A stretch of DNA of 64,000 bases, taken from assembly GCA_009760855.2 (NCBI GenBank), contig WPIO01000081.1, positions 1,495,001-1,559,000 of the forward strand, read 5' to 3'. A model generated the notes under the pieces. That model was not told the origin of the DNA. It ran no database searches and saw only the letters and a list, made by a program, of their open reading frames with translations. Origin of the DNA: Cristatella mucedo (taxonomy: Eukaryota > Bryozoa > Phylactolaemata > Cristatellidae). The translations under genes were made by a program, and so were the position numbers. This document shows, one piece after another, positions 31,414 through 42,772 of the stretch. The first letter of the stretch is position 1. The number at the start of each line of letters is the position of its first letter.

Positions 31414-31595
31414 GATGGTGAGCCGTGATAGCACACTAGGTAAAGCGGTTGCTTTCACGACCTCGGTCCCGAGGTCGTGGGTTCGATTCCTTTGGTGGGC
31501 GATTATTTATCGCCACTGCAAGCGGTGGTGATAGCCGTAAAGGCTCTTCTGTCACTATACAAAAAGAGGCTGTTTAATCAGCTAGGAATTTCTTT
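31414..31595 (+). mobile_element. SINE-A copy, plus strand
   Basis: It has GGTGAGCCGTGATAGCACAC with A box TAGCACACTAGG, B box GGTTCGATTCC at 31480-31490, body TGGTGATAGCCGTAAAGGC, and end CAAAAAGAGGC. The tail is short and lacks a clear (ATTT)n. Confidence 0.88.
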
Positions 31596-31904
31596 CGATG
31601 AGAAGCTGGAATATTGGACTGCGATCAATCGGCTGATGGGGTCGGAACTGCAATGAATGAGATAGCTGACATCACTTTATACTGCTCGATGATAACAGTG
31701 TTTTGGCTCTCTTTTGAAGTGGTTAAAATGCGATTTCGCACATGCACTGATGATATGAAACCAGAGAAGACTGCTTTTTTCTTATTTCAATTAACTTCTT
31801 AACACTCATCTTTAAATTTTGCTGGCTTGAGAAAGATTTTTTCTTTTGCGTGTCATGATATATATATATACATATATATATATACATACGTGTGTGTGCG
31901 TGTG

Positions 31905-31936
<32 letters not shown>

Positions 31937-32107
31937 TGCGTGCGTGTGTGTGTGTGCGTGTGTGTGCGTGTGTTCTCTTTGGCGGTCCTTACTGTACTGA
32001 CGGAGCCGTCTGTGGCAGTGAATATGCCATGTCTGTTAAAGATACGGACTTTTTACGAAACCACTTGATTGTGGCCGTGCTCTGACTCTGTTGCCATCCG
32101 TTCGCGA
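31596..32107. other. Unassigned sequence with a (TA)n-(TG)n-(TGCG)n microsatellite
   Basis: A compound microsatellite lies at about 31858-31975: TA-rich, then TG, then six or so TGCG units, then TG. No gene is seen on either side. Confidence 0.7.
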
Positions 32108-32160
32108 ATGAGTGCTGCAGGAAGCACTCATAATCTGCCCTGGCAGATTATGAGTGCTGC
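32108..32160. repeat. Three-armed inverted/direct repeat
   Basis: AGCACTCATAATCTGCC (32123-32139) pairs perfectly with GGCAGATTATGAGTGCT (32142-32158) across 2 bases. The left part AGCACTCAT also pairs with ATGAGTGCT at 32108-32116. ATGAGTGCTGC therefore occurs twice as a direct repeat (32108 and 32150) around a complementary centre. Confidence 0.88.
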
Positions 32161-32674
32161 GCCAGCGATTGTCGATTGTCTTCAATCAAAGACTAGCGCC
32201 CATCACGTTCGCCTATTTTCAGCCAAAGTTTTTTAGGTTATACTGGGCATTCTTAACAATGCTTGTTGGCCCTTCTCGCCCCACATCATCTCTTGTTCTC
32301 ATTCATGCAGTTTCCTTTTTATCGCTCCATCGTTTCCGTCATTCCAATTGGGCACCTTCTTGCGGCTTCTTTCATTTATTAAGTCGTAGAGCCATTTTTC
32401 CATACAATGCTAGGCTTTCTGTAGACTTCCTTAAGCTGGGCCAGAAATCATTTGCCGGTTGACTCATTTACTAGCCTGCATCTCGAAAAACTCTCTGTCA
32501 GTACCCAAGCCGAGAGGACATCATAGAATTTGGAGAGAGGCACAGTGCACAGCTGCTTCCACTTGGTCGAAGTCAGCTGGACGTTGTAAGATACATCTTT
32601 CCGATCAATACCACGCCTGCCAACTCGTATTAAAATGCCTAATAATGCTCTATTGAACACAGTCGGCATTTTAG

Positions 32675-32990
32675 AGCATGTGTCGGCAAACGTTTCGGAC
32701 TACTAGGCCATTTCAGATTGTCAAGAAGGCACAAAGGGCCAGACGAAACCATGCCCACTCCGCTGGGTCTGTGGAATGGGCGTGGCCAGTCCAACAAAAA
32801 CAGTCACAACGGAAGCACAGACGCACGTGGCAATTGTAGGGGTAGACATTTATCATCCCTATCCGGCGGTCAGGCACTTTCGTTTCATATAAGCGCCTGA
32901 CATCAGTTCTAAAAATAAACACTGGCCACAGCTTGAGCTGCAACCAGCAATAAAGGGAAACGAAACTACGACAATTCAACTAGGCCGGAT
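32675..32990 (+). mobile_element. Possible hAT-type transposon end
   Basis: 'tgtcggcaaacgtttcggac' followed by 'actaggccatttcag' and 'aaagggccaga' resembles the 'CAG-GGTCGGCAAACTTTT...GGGCC' start of many hAT (Charlie-like) elements. No matching inverted terminus was found to the right, so this is either a truncated copy or a chance resemblance. Confidence 0.35.
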
Positions 32991-33340
32991 TCAACAATAA
33001 ATATCAGCTAGGTTTTATCAGCAGCATCTGCAAATGCTTGCCATGGACGACCTACGGGCACGAGTCAGCTTGCAGTCGGCACACGTCAACGTTTGCTGAA
33101 CCACAGCTTCCTCACCAATGTAGTCTCGCAGAGGTTTCTGCAATTGAATTCTCGCAATGGGAGCAATTTCGTGGCGTCAAAAAATATTCCCCTGACTTTA
33201 GCTTTCCTAATTCCGAATCAAAATGCACTAGATAGCAGAACTTGTTTCTCGCTACTACGCACGAGGCGCTTATGGGAAGAATAATTAACATTTCTTTAGT
33301 GTACTAAGAAAATAAATCTATTTTTAGCTACTTTCCATAT
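32991..33340. other. No feature recognised
   Basis: Unique-looking sequence with short ORFs (for example 33038-33235, +) that match nothing I know. Confidence 0.3.
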
Positions 33341-33356
33341 GGTGCTGTTAAGTTTA

Positions 33357-33535
33357 TGCAGGCAGTCGCGTACAGATCAAGACGGCTCAGACAAATGCCG
33401 TTTATTAAGGAAACCCGGAACAGGGGCGCACTGTCACCATTCTGGCTTGGAAGAAGCCACTGCAAGTGGGTCCATTGTTCTCGCCTCAGCTGCTTCCGCC
33501 GGATTAGTCCGCTGTGGAGACTTTCAGAAGCCGAC
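33357..33535. repeat. Dispersed duplication, copy 1 (partner at 34829-34988)
   Basis: It shares 'ggcagtcgcg-acagatca-gacggct', 'caaatgcc-tt-attaag-aa', 'ctggcttggaag', 'gcaagtgggtcc' and 'cttccgccggattagtccgc' with 34829-34988 in the same orientation. The reading frames of the two copies differ, so coding is not supported. A perfect hairpin (33520-33560) begins at its right end. Confidence 0.75.
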
Positions 33536-33560
33536 TGAGCATCGGTCGGCTTCTGAAAGT
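33520..33560. repeat. Perfect 16-bp inverted repeat with 9-bp loop
   Basis: ACTTTCAGAAGCCGAC (33520-33535) and GTCGGCTTCTGAAAGT (33545-33560) are exact reverse complements. The partner duplication at 34.8 kb lacks it, so the second arm arose after the duplication. Confidence 0.9.
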
Positions 33561-33689
33561 AGAGCCAACAAACAGCAAGCTCAATATAGCACGCAATGGC
33601 AAGTCAGAGAAAATCACAAGAAAGCATGAATTTGTAAGTGTCAAATAAACAAATCTCACTGACATAGAGGCTACGCGACACCTGCCCGT

Positions 33690-34530
33690 AGGAGGCACTC
33701 CAAACCGCGGCCTTTGGTGACCTGCTGTAAGCGTAGATCACCAGCTTTAAGCCACAGCTGGGGCGCAATCAGCGCCATTTACCCACAACCAGGAATTAGG
33801 CGGCGCGTGCCTAATCCCTCTGCCGCGCGGGTTTCGGCAGCCTCCATCGCTCCTTGGCGGCTGCTTCTACGTCGCCGGCTCTTCTTGCCACCATAGCAGC
33901 TCTGGCAGCACAAACCGGCTTTGTAGCGGGGCCGACCGGCGCCGTAGTCGCAGCGCCGAATAACGTAGCAGCGCTAGCCGGCGTCGCAGGTCTTGCCGTA
34001 TCGCTGGACTCGACCGCTGCTGCCTTCACGCGAAAGTCCGTCGTCGGCCGGCAGGTAGAAGTTTCTTGGGCAGCCGCCGTAGCGGATACCGTCCCGCATA
34101 CTAGCACCTTCTCGTGCGCTACCTCTCGCGGATAGCCGTTTCGCGAGTAAGTGCGTTCTCTTCAACAGCCTCGAAAACTGCCGCCTCACAGGACACTACA
34201 GTGCAGGTCGCCGCTGGCGGCTCCTCCGCCGTCGTCGCTTGTTGCCGCTCTGGCAACGTCCTGACAGGCGCTTGTGGCACAGACATGTTAGACAGCAGAG
34301 AATGTGTCTCGTTATTAGAGCTTGTATCAAAGCTCTTACAGATGCGGCCTACACAGGAACATCCGCGGCAAATGTAAAAAACCGCAGGCGCAGAGGCAGA
34401 GGATGGAGGAAGAATCCTCCCGAAAAGTGCCACAAGGACCAGAAGCTGTAAGTCGGCCGGCTTACGCGGTGCTCCCTTCAGCTTTAGTGCGGAATAAAAC
34501 TTGCCCGGAAGGATGCTCATAAGCATTGCC
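33690..34530. other. GC-rich region without recognised gene
   Basis: Ala/Val-rich plus-strand ORF 33854-34135 and its minus-strand shadow 33811-34107 are both compositional. No signal peptide, domain or splice-consistent exon could be supported. Confidence 0.35.
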
Positions 34531-34568
34531 TTTCGTCGGGTCTCTGAAATCTGTTTTTCTCCTGGCCC

Positions 34569-34701
<133 letters not shown>

Positions 34702-34828
34702 GCAATTGCAACGTAGTCTGCATACGTCTGCTCCCCGGATGCTGGCGGAGCTCTCGTGCCAGATCGAGTCGCATTCCTGGTAATGCGTTTTTTGAATCCC
34801 ATTCTCGTCGCCACTTACAAGTTTGTTT

Positions 34829-34988
34829 GGGCAGTCGCGCGCAGATCAGGACGGCTAAGGCAAATGCCATTCATTAAGAAACCTTGGAACCGGCCGCACG
34901 GCCACCATGCTGGCTTGGAAGCAGCTGTTGCAAGTGGGTCCGCTGTTCTCGCCTCAGCGGCTTCCGCCGGATTAGTCCGCTGTCGCGG
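34829..34988. repeat. Dispersed duplication, copy 2 (partner at 33357-33535)
   Basis: Same orientation as copy 1, about 1.47 kb away, separated by a GC-rich region and a CT tract. Identity by eye is about 80 percent over 160 bp. No mobile-element ends are visible. Confidence 0.7.
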
Positions 34989-35094
34989 TACAGCAGACCC
35001 AACAGCTGTATAGGGCGTATGGCCACAGTGTTAGCTGTATCGTGCACATCCTTAATACTCACAAGTACCAAAAGGAAAAGTAGCTAGTATCCAG

Positions 35095-36060
35095 CCAATA
35101 ATATGAGGAACGAATGCTTCTTTAGCTTTTTTGAATTGCCTCAGGTTAGGTGGTTTCGCGAATGATTCGGGACCGAGTTACAGACTTCCGGAGCACTCAA
35201 ACTAAAGTTAGGTCTCTAAATGATTTGAGGTGCATTCAAAAAAGAGCTAGACGATTAGAGTGAGAAAATCGGATGCCACGATGCTAGCCTGGTTGTGAAA
35301 TGGCTCTGATCGGTAAGATAGAGCTAGAGAACCAAGGGATCTAAAAGTGAGTGACAGAATCTGTAAGTCAATACGCTGCCACATTGGGAGCAACTGCACA
35401 TCGGCAGAAAATTGGTGCCGACGCTCACAACATGCAAGCCTAGCTGTAGAGCTTTGCACCAGGTAAGCACCTGACTTCATAGGCCGCTAGACCAGCAAGC
35501 CGTACGTTACAGAAGTCAAGGCAGTGTGTCACAAATGCCTTAACCAACTCCGACATAGTACTCCTGCCTAACCAGGCCCGGATTTTGCCATATTACGTGG
35601 CTAAATGTCGGCAGGTCTTACTGAGAAGCTTGCTTACTCATTCATTGAATTCATTTTCAGTTAGGATCCAACTCATAGATATCATTCAGATTCTACTGGC
35701 TTTAAGCAGAAGCCAAGTTTGAGCGCTAACCGCTCTAGTTTTCGATTCTCGCTTGGTTTTCCCTTTTCTAGTAAGTTAATTCAGTCATCATTCAATGCGA
35801 GAAAGTTTGCTGCCATCCAAATAATGATGTCAGCAATATATGCAGGAAGGGAGGGAAAAGAGCTGGGCGTGCTGAAAGGCTGCTAGGGATCAACGCATTG
35901 GTGCCGCTATGTGCAGTCGACATAGACGTGAATGCCTAGATGTTCTTAGCGATCGCATCGGTAAGATGAGAGTACAGTACATTTTCAAAAGAAGCAAATT
36001 AAGCACACAGCTATGGGGTACCCTGTACTTGAGTGGTTCCTCTTACGATAGTAGCCAGTC
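35095..36060 (-). mobile_element. Old LINE-A copy, minus strand
   Basis: Weak but ordered similarity to ORF2 on the minus strand: the 'gtctctaaatgatttgaggt' block (FGDRA region), 'gtgagtgacagaatctgtaa', 'gagctttgcaccagg', 'acgttacagaagtcaaggca' and 'agaaagtttgctgccatcca' (MAANFLKL region). No stem-loop tail was found. Many indels. Confidence 0.6.
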
Positions 36061-36440
36061 GACGTAAATTCCCTGCAGTCTCCCACTGAGACAGGACGGT
36101 ACTAACCATGAATGTCTTCTCCTTTGCTTTTACATGCTTGTGTAAGCACGATGCTTGCATACTTTTGTTGCCTGGCCTAAGCAGGATAGCGTTTGCATCA
36201 CTGACCTTAGTTGTTGTTTACCTAGCAGTGAGCTTTAAAGCTCTTAGGTAGATATTAGCCTTCTGAAAGAGCTCTACAGAAGGCCTATTGACGCAATTCA
36301 TGTCGTGCGATTCTTGAAACCTGACGAGTCAAGCACCTACCATTGTCACTCCAAATGCTTATCCGATGCAACCACGCTGCAACTCAGATTAAAGAGCAAA
36401 CTTCGCTGTTTTATATTTCGCCAGCAGTTGGCGCCCTGCG
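36061..36440. other. No feature recognised
   Basis: Mixed sequence. The plus-strand ORF 36305-36661 starts here and runs into GC-rich DNA. It has a Ser/Arg-rich middle and no domain I recognise, so it is not called as a gene. Confidence 0.3.
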
Positions 36441-37330
36441 ATTTTGAACACCCGCAATTGAGTAGCTCACTGAGCAGTGCTGCGAGGAAGAGGAGAGGCA
36501 GCACGACGCGGCCACTGAGTGCCGGAGACGACGAGAACGCGTGGCGCTGGCAGAGAGGCTGGCGACCTATGACCGACGAATGGCTCAACGCGACTGCGGA
36601 TCGACGGCGCTTTCACGGAGAGGGCATGTGCCGCCTCGTCGTGCAATTCTCGCTGGGCTAGCGCAGCCTAGCCACGGGCCATTGTCCAATTAACGCCAGG
36701 ATGCGTAGCGGGAAATGAACGCGCTTCGGAGAATTCAGGCTCGATGCAGCCGCGGCGCCCGCGAGCGGTCGGAAGACGCCCTTCGAAACAGTCGTCCACC
36801 TACCGACCCCTACGCCGACGCCGCTTCGGCCGCGCGTCGCCGCCGACGCTGCTTTCTAATCGAGCTCACTATTTGCGGTGTATTCAAACGCGACAAATAT
36901 AGCCGCAGCCGCAGTCGCGGCGTTCGCACCCACGCTCGGAGCGCCGCAAACGGCCAGAGCGACGCCGATAATCGGAGCGCGATTGAAGCTGACCTGGTTT
37001 TCTTCGGCCCTCGACGATCGCTTGGCGCTTCGTCTGGAAATTACCCGCGCCATCGCCGTCGGCCAGTGCCGCCGCCTCCGCGCGGCGCGGCCGGCGCGGT
37101 GGCGCCCGAGAGGGAGGCGCGCCAGGCCTCGTCGCGGCCGGAGTCGCGCCGCAGCGCGAAGGCGCCGGTCGCGCCGGCACCTCCGCCGCAGAATCTGTCT
37201 CGCCGAAGAGCGCGACAGATTGTTGCCTAGCGCCTCGCCGGCGCCTGCTGCCATGAGCCGTGGCTAAAGTGCGAGCGCGTCCTGTCGCCGCAGCTACACT
37301 GCGAGGTCGCCAAGGTGCTCCTATCCGTGT
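36440..37330. other. GC-rich, CpG-rich region
   Basis: Overlapping long ORFs on both strands (for example 36715-37230 plus and 36884-37414 minus) all have Arg/Ala-rich compositional translations. It may be a CpG island. No motif or exon is certain. Confidence 0.35.
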
Positions 37331-38035
37331 AACGGCGGGGCGGCACCGCTTTTGACCGACGTCTGCGCCGGCTGAGCGCACGAATGTGGATACAAATAGG
37401 CAGATTAATCGCATACGCGAATAAGATCAGGTGGAGACCACCCGCCCTTACCCTCGCAGCAGGTTCGGCAAATTCGAGTGCCGAAAAAAACTTCCTCCAA
37501 ATAAACAAGGACACTTGCAGTCAGATTTCCTCGCTAAATTCGTTCGCTTTAGGGCGATTGCTGAGCTGGCGCGTTCGTCCCGAGGTCCTCTAAAGCAGCT
37601 CAATCCCTAGCGTAAGTCTCAAGTGCCGCGAGCACAAGCCGCTCTGCATGTTCAATGCCGTTTCCAAGCATCTCTAGATGCACGATAATAGTGAAGGTGA
37701 TAATGCACGATGATTCTCTCGGTAGTTTGAGCCACAGTTGCCACAACCGTTTCAGTCAGCACTCCTCACTGTTTCAATTGATTTCCTCTGGATATAGGCC
37801 GAGGGCGTCGCTGTGCTCTCTTTTTCTCACCGTACTGCCACGCCTCATCTTCGACAGCGAACCGGCCAGGGCAGAAAGTTGAACATGCTCATCATACCGC
37901 AGGTCAGCTGGTCCTCGCGTGCGTTCTGCGAACCACGATTCCCAGATCTTCCCGCCTGTGCAGTAAGACTTTCGCAGTCGGTGCAAAGGCGGTCGACTGG
38001 GAAAGACGTTTCTCTATCGACAGCAGGAGATTAAG
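37330..38035. other. No feature recognised
   Basis: Sequence of normal composition with short ORFs only. The boundary with the LINE-B copy on its right cannot be placed exactly. Confidence 0.3.
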
Positions 38036-38039
38036 TGTC

Positions 38040-40330
38040 GTAGCGCAAGAATCGTTGAAGGCAGTTCAGCAGTCCAGGACAATCAGAGTAAAACCTACCG
38101 TCGCCACGGGATTTTGGTCACCGAAATAAAGCAGCTCATTTACTTCCATGGAAGTCCTGAGACCACTGAGGAGGCTGAAGCTGGCGCATCAGGTCACCTG
38201 GGTATGAGGGAGCTGAGCTATGGCGAGTCGTACGGGTCACAGTAAGAGATTTACAGTGTATCCGTTGATTAACCGGAAACCGTCGAAGAACCTTCGGCAA
38301 AAGAGACACTTGGTCAGACCTATGGGATTTTTTAACTAGCCTTGTAACCATATTCATCATATGCTACAGTGGGCTAGTGGCTCATTTTGGTTGCCCTGCC
38401 AAAACGGAATTGCATTAATCTAGCAGAGGCAGAACAAGGAAGCTAGATAAATGTTTTCCACACCCCCTTGGTAAACAGTCCTTAATCTATATTTTTTAAT
38501 AATAACATTAATAATACACTTGATAGAGCACGCTCAGAGAAATCAATCTCTTTCTAGGCGCTTTACATTGTATGCAATGGAAAAACGATTGAATGGTGAG
38601 TGGTATCGTGCTTGATAAACAACAGGAATAACATGGTTAGGGGTGACATGCACACGGTCAGCATGCAAGTACGGTTAGTGGCAGCATGCACAGTGTCAGC
38701 ACGCATAAGCACATAAAGGACGAATCACAAGGACCCACTAAATTCTTTTGTAAGTAGGTGTGTTTTCAAGTTCTTTTTAAATGTGGTCAAGTCAGGGAAC
38801 GTTCTGAGGCAAGTCGGGAGGGAGTTCCAGGCTTTGGAAGTGCGGAGCTGTGTTTGGAGACCGTGCATACGAGCTAAATGCACTGTCTCCAAACGTTTTT
38901 TTATCTGACATGCCGGAACAAGCTGTTGAGGCAGTCTCCTCAATGAAACCTTCAAAAATTCGGCAACTGTCGTAGTAGAAGCCTAAATTCCGAGCGGTCG
39001 CAGGAAAGCATCCCCGTTGGAAGAGCAAAGTTCTCAAGTTCAGTCACACGCCTGGGATGTCAATTGAGGATCAGTTTCGTTTTATCATCGAAAAGTTCAA
39101 GGAAATTTTCTGACATCCACAATTGAATGTTTGCAAGGAAAGCATTAGGTTAATCAGTCACTGCAGCAGATTCAAACGGTTTAAAAGGCAAATACAGCTG
39201 ATATCACATCCTCAGGATAGAAGTGATAGGGGATCACATGGAATCAACTCAATTTTTTCCAGAGGTTGAGTATAGAAAGAGAACAGCAATGGACCTAGAG
39301 TGGACTCTTCAGAGCTGATTTCATTCAGCTGACTGATGTACGAGACCCGATCCCACACGACACGGATTGAACACAATTGGTGAAGTACGATTTGAAATAT
39401 TCCAGTGCCTCGTCAGCATGACCAATCGTCATTATCAACCATTCAAGTAGGATATCAATATCAATAGTGTAGGCAGCTGATAGGTCCACTAGGGCCAGGG
39501 AATTCCATCATTGTTTCTGCATGGGATTCCATGTTCACACGGTGCAAATCAGTTTCAGTAAGTATCGGTCAATCTATGACAAATTTAAATAATTTTGAAA
39601 CAACTCGTTATTCAGAGAAGCATTAAAAAAATCTTCGTTATTGTTGAAATAAGTTGTTCTGCCAGTGAAGACCACAGAGGGTACAATATAGGATCTCCAG
39701 CAAACGAGCTCCTTTTTACTAGACTAGAAAATCTCTTAAGGAAGGTCACAGGATGAGATTCAATGTTTGCTTCAGTCGGAGGGGACTTTATGGTGGTACC
39801 AGAATGAGCAATCATTTCAACGAAGAAGGCGAAAAACTTGTCGGCCGAGCCATTCGTATTCGGAGATTGAGACCTCTAAGAGTTGGTAAAAAAAATGGTT
39901 CGTCTTATATATTTATTTTGGTAGGGTTAGCAGTACTTTAGTTTTCGAGGGAAAAGTTAGCCTTTGCTATTGCTTATATTCTAAGTGTAGATACAGAGCA
40001 CGTCTTTGAAATTTATTAGATCGTCGTCAGAGCCAGCCTTCTTAGAGCGGCGTTTAAGGCTGCGCTTAATCTTGTGTATGGCTGAACCTGTTTGATTGGT
40101 CGACCAACATGGCAGCTACGTCAACGATTAGCTCTAGAGACTTTGTGGCTTTTCCGCAGCCAATCTAGAACTGAATTAAAATAGCTCAGTCTAGACAGAA
40201 CATGGGAGGTAGTAAGATCTTTCGTCTGCCGCCGTGGCAAACAGCGCCTAGTCGTTCAGTGGAATACAACGTGGCTACTAGATGCAGAAACGGCATTCTG
40301 GAAGAAACTTTTGGAACTTAAGCAGTCATC
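38040..40330 (-). mobile_element. Long LINE-B copy, minus strand, with nested LINE-A
   Basis: The right part (about 39610-40330) reads on the minus strand as the endonuclease-RT linker (HKIKRSLKRRSKKAGSDDDL, then FVEMIAHSGTTIKSPPTEAN and ESHPVTFLKRFSSLV). Next come RT traces: LVDLSAAYTID (motif A) at about 39480 and STLGPLLFSFYTQPL (motif B) at about 39290. The C-terminal part lies at 38970-39200 and 38130-38480. A LINE-A 3' end interrupts it at 38495-38890. Stops and frameshifts abound. The 3' end is missing left of about 38040. Confidence 0.65.
38495..38890 (-). mobile_element. LINE-A 3' end nested in LINE-B
   Basis: AAT-type tail (38500-38518), stem-loop ('agagcacgctcagagaaatc'), the UTR with its GCATGC blocks, and the ORF2 C-terminus (LKTHLLTKEFSGSL; SLPTCLRTFPDLTTFKKN). 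It is oriented like its host LINE-B. Confidence 0.82.
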
Positions 40331-42275
40331 AAAGAGAACGCCTGAACTACAAGCACACAATTATTGCCCCACGTTTGTACCGCCAGTTAGATTAGCAAAG
40401 TATCTTGGTTTGGCCTCACAGTAATGGTGTAGTGTCCTAGGATTAGAAGTTATGTGTAACTGTCGCCTAGCTGGATCGAGTTCGCGAGAATTCATGATCG
40501 AGTCCTTGCACGAAAGGCATTCAGACTATAAGCACCTACCGCCGAGTCCTATGTTTACATGAATAATGCAGCTAGGTGTCGTCGTTATTGCTTCCCCACG
40601 CCGTGAGCTTTGTCATTAAAACGGATGGACGAGCGGAAATCTTCGGAATTGCGCTCGGTCGACCGAAGCCGAATCGGAGACTGAATGCCCTTCGCCTAAC
40701 GTTAGTCAAATGGCTCGGAAATGGCTCGGAAAGGGTATTCCTCAAAAACGTGCATTTGCGAGCTGAGCATGAGCTCGCTGACTGGGAGTTCGGGAGCTGC
40801 TCAGTACGAGTCTGGCCGCAATTGACGAGCCGAGATCCGAGGAAAATGTGGGTTGGGTGATGTCTGCTAGGCACTTACACGAGATAATCCTCGCTGCATC
40901 GCACTAGGCTGACCCTCGTTGCGTAGGGATGGACGCTGTGCAGTGATGAGACGTAGACGACTCGAAGTAGCTAGGGAGGCAATAACCGGCGAACGCATTC
41001 CTCATGTAGAGATTGCAACGTACAGCTGCTCGCAGGAATAGAATGCCTAAGTTTTTGACCAGGTTTCATTAATCGATCGGATTGGGGAGTCCAGCTGACC
41101 CTACAGCGCCCACCCCATTTACGGTGGGTGTAGGGCCAGCCACGAGTTTTCTAGTGACGCCTTTGGCTGGGGGGATAAGTTGGTGGGAAACCCCGGCAGT
41201 TGGTTAAACTTCGGGCGCGCCTCTACCGGGCTGCCTCCAAGGGAACCGTCCGGAAGTACCAATCCGGCATCGCATCCGGCCACCGACGATGGCGGCGATC
41301 GCTGAAGATGGCAGGTAGAGCACCTGCAGGCCTGCGTTAGATGCGGCATCTCATACCGTGCATTCTTGGCTGGCGTCCACGTCCGGCAACGCTCCTCATG
41401 CTATTCACGTGGAGCTGGGCAAATTGGCAACTTAACGCATCACGATGTTGAGGGACAAGAGCGCTTCGAGCTCGAAGCTCGGTCTCTTATTGCCGCAGGA
41501 AGAGAGCGAAAAGAGCGAGCTCGAGAACGATACGAAAAGAGAGAGCGAAAATAAAGCGATCTATTTACAGAGTGTTTGACAACCCAGTGGGTGGCGAGCA
41601 ATGCAATGATGTTGATGCCATATCACTGTGTGCCATTTTGTTTGGGCCCAGGCCAACGCTGTGCGGCGACGACGACAGGCCCCCCCCCGCCCGGCCAGGT
41701 GAGCGAATGGCTTGAAATGAGCAGACTGTCTGGCTACGCCCGGTGCACCGCTGCTGCCGGTACGGCGATTTCGCCCTCCTCTGCCAAGGACTTTTTTCCC
41801 AATGGCAAGGGTTTTTTAGCCGGTGCCCAGAGGCAGGGCAGGGAAAGCGAACTCGAACCGGGCCTATCGGCCTATCGGCGCATTCGCTCAGAGAAGAGGG
41901 CGGAGACACTTGCAACTACAAAAACCAGGTGTGAGTGCCTGGGCTTGGAGTAGGTACAAAATTCAGGCTGGGATGCTTTGCCTCCCTCGCAGCGGCACGC
42001 CTTCTCAAGTATCTGCTGGCGTAAGTGTATGCTGCCAAAAAATTGAAAGTGGAGAATGAAGCAGTGCGGAGCGCTAGTAAACAGCCACGCCCCGACGGAT
42101 AAAGCCCACGAGCCAGACGGGAATGCCGCCGAGATCGGCGTAATCGGGCCACGCTTTAGATAGGTAGTTGCTTACGGAAACGCGGGTCGTTGTGCGGCTT
42201 CCGATGACTTAAGTCTGACCAGGCTACCGGTGACGACGATCGCAAAAGCTATAGCGAGAGTACATCAACAGGGCT
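40331..42275. other. Unassigned 1.9 kb
   Basis: No gene or family is recognised. A bulged hairpin sits at 41101-41133 (CTACA-CCCACC paired with GGTGGG-TGTAG). A run of C (41680-41688) and several 60-125-codon ORFs on both strands have no known domain. A weak B-box-like sequence on the minus strand near 41857 lacks a convincing A box. Confidence 0.35.
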
Positions 42276-42281
42276 TTGCTA

Positions 42282-42292
42282 GATAGAGAGAG

Positions 42293-42328
<36 letters not shown>

Positions 42329-42366
42329 GAATGGCAGGTGGAAGAGAGAGAGAGAGAGAAAGAGAG
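42282..42366. repeat. (GA)n microsatellite, interrupted
   Basis: GA-rich runs at 42282-42325 and 42342-42366 with gcga interruptions. With a short run at 11073, it is one of the few tracts with purines on the plus strand. Confidence 0.9.
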
Positions 42367-42632
42367 ATGTGCATAGTACAATCTTGGCCAAGTTCCATAC
42401 TAGGCTGTGCTCCTCTTCATCCTCCTCCTGGTCACGTGGGTTGGGCTCACATTACGGTCAAACGGCGGTCTGTCAGCGAATGCCCGCTCAAGCCCCTGAC
42501 AATTGCTCTCGTAACATCGGTCTCGATACCGAAAGAAGATTGGGCAAGACAACCAAAAAATTTTAGGCTGCTAAAGGGACGACGGTCTGACTCATTTGTT
42601 GCTAGGAAATACTGGTTGGTAACTGTGCTCGC

Positions 42633-42772
42633 TGTAATGATAAAATGCATCACAATGAACATACCACATTTATTGGCAGCCATCTTGTATTTGTTCTAGG
42701 ACCGCACCGTCAGCGAGGCCTCTCCTGACTGGTCACGTTGTTGTGGCTCCGCACGGTAGCTCTGCCATCACA
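42633..42772 (-). repeat. 140-bp LTR of a Ty3/gypsy element
   Basis: On the minus strand it begins TGTGATGGCAGAGC and ends CATTTTATCATTACA, so it has the TG...CA ends. It contains a CAATAAATG polyadenylation motif and a CAAGATGGCTGCC stretch. A purine-rich GGAGTAAAGG lies just upstream of it, as a polypurine tract should. It follows the integrase-coding region in the expected 3' position. Confidence 0.6.

Noticed and set aside
36715-37230. 171-codon plus-strand ORF with Pro-rich stretch
   Set aside because: Same compositional pattern; the minus strand is open over the same span.
41830-41900. Possible third SINE family on the minus strand (GGTTCGAGTTC)
   Set aside because: A B-box-like sequence is present, but no A box at the right distance, no tail and no second copy.
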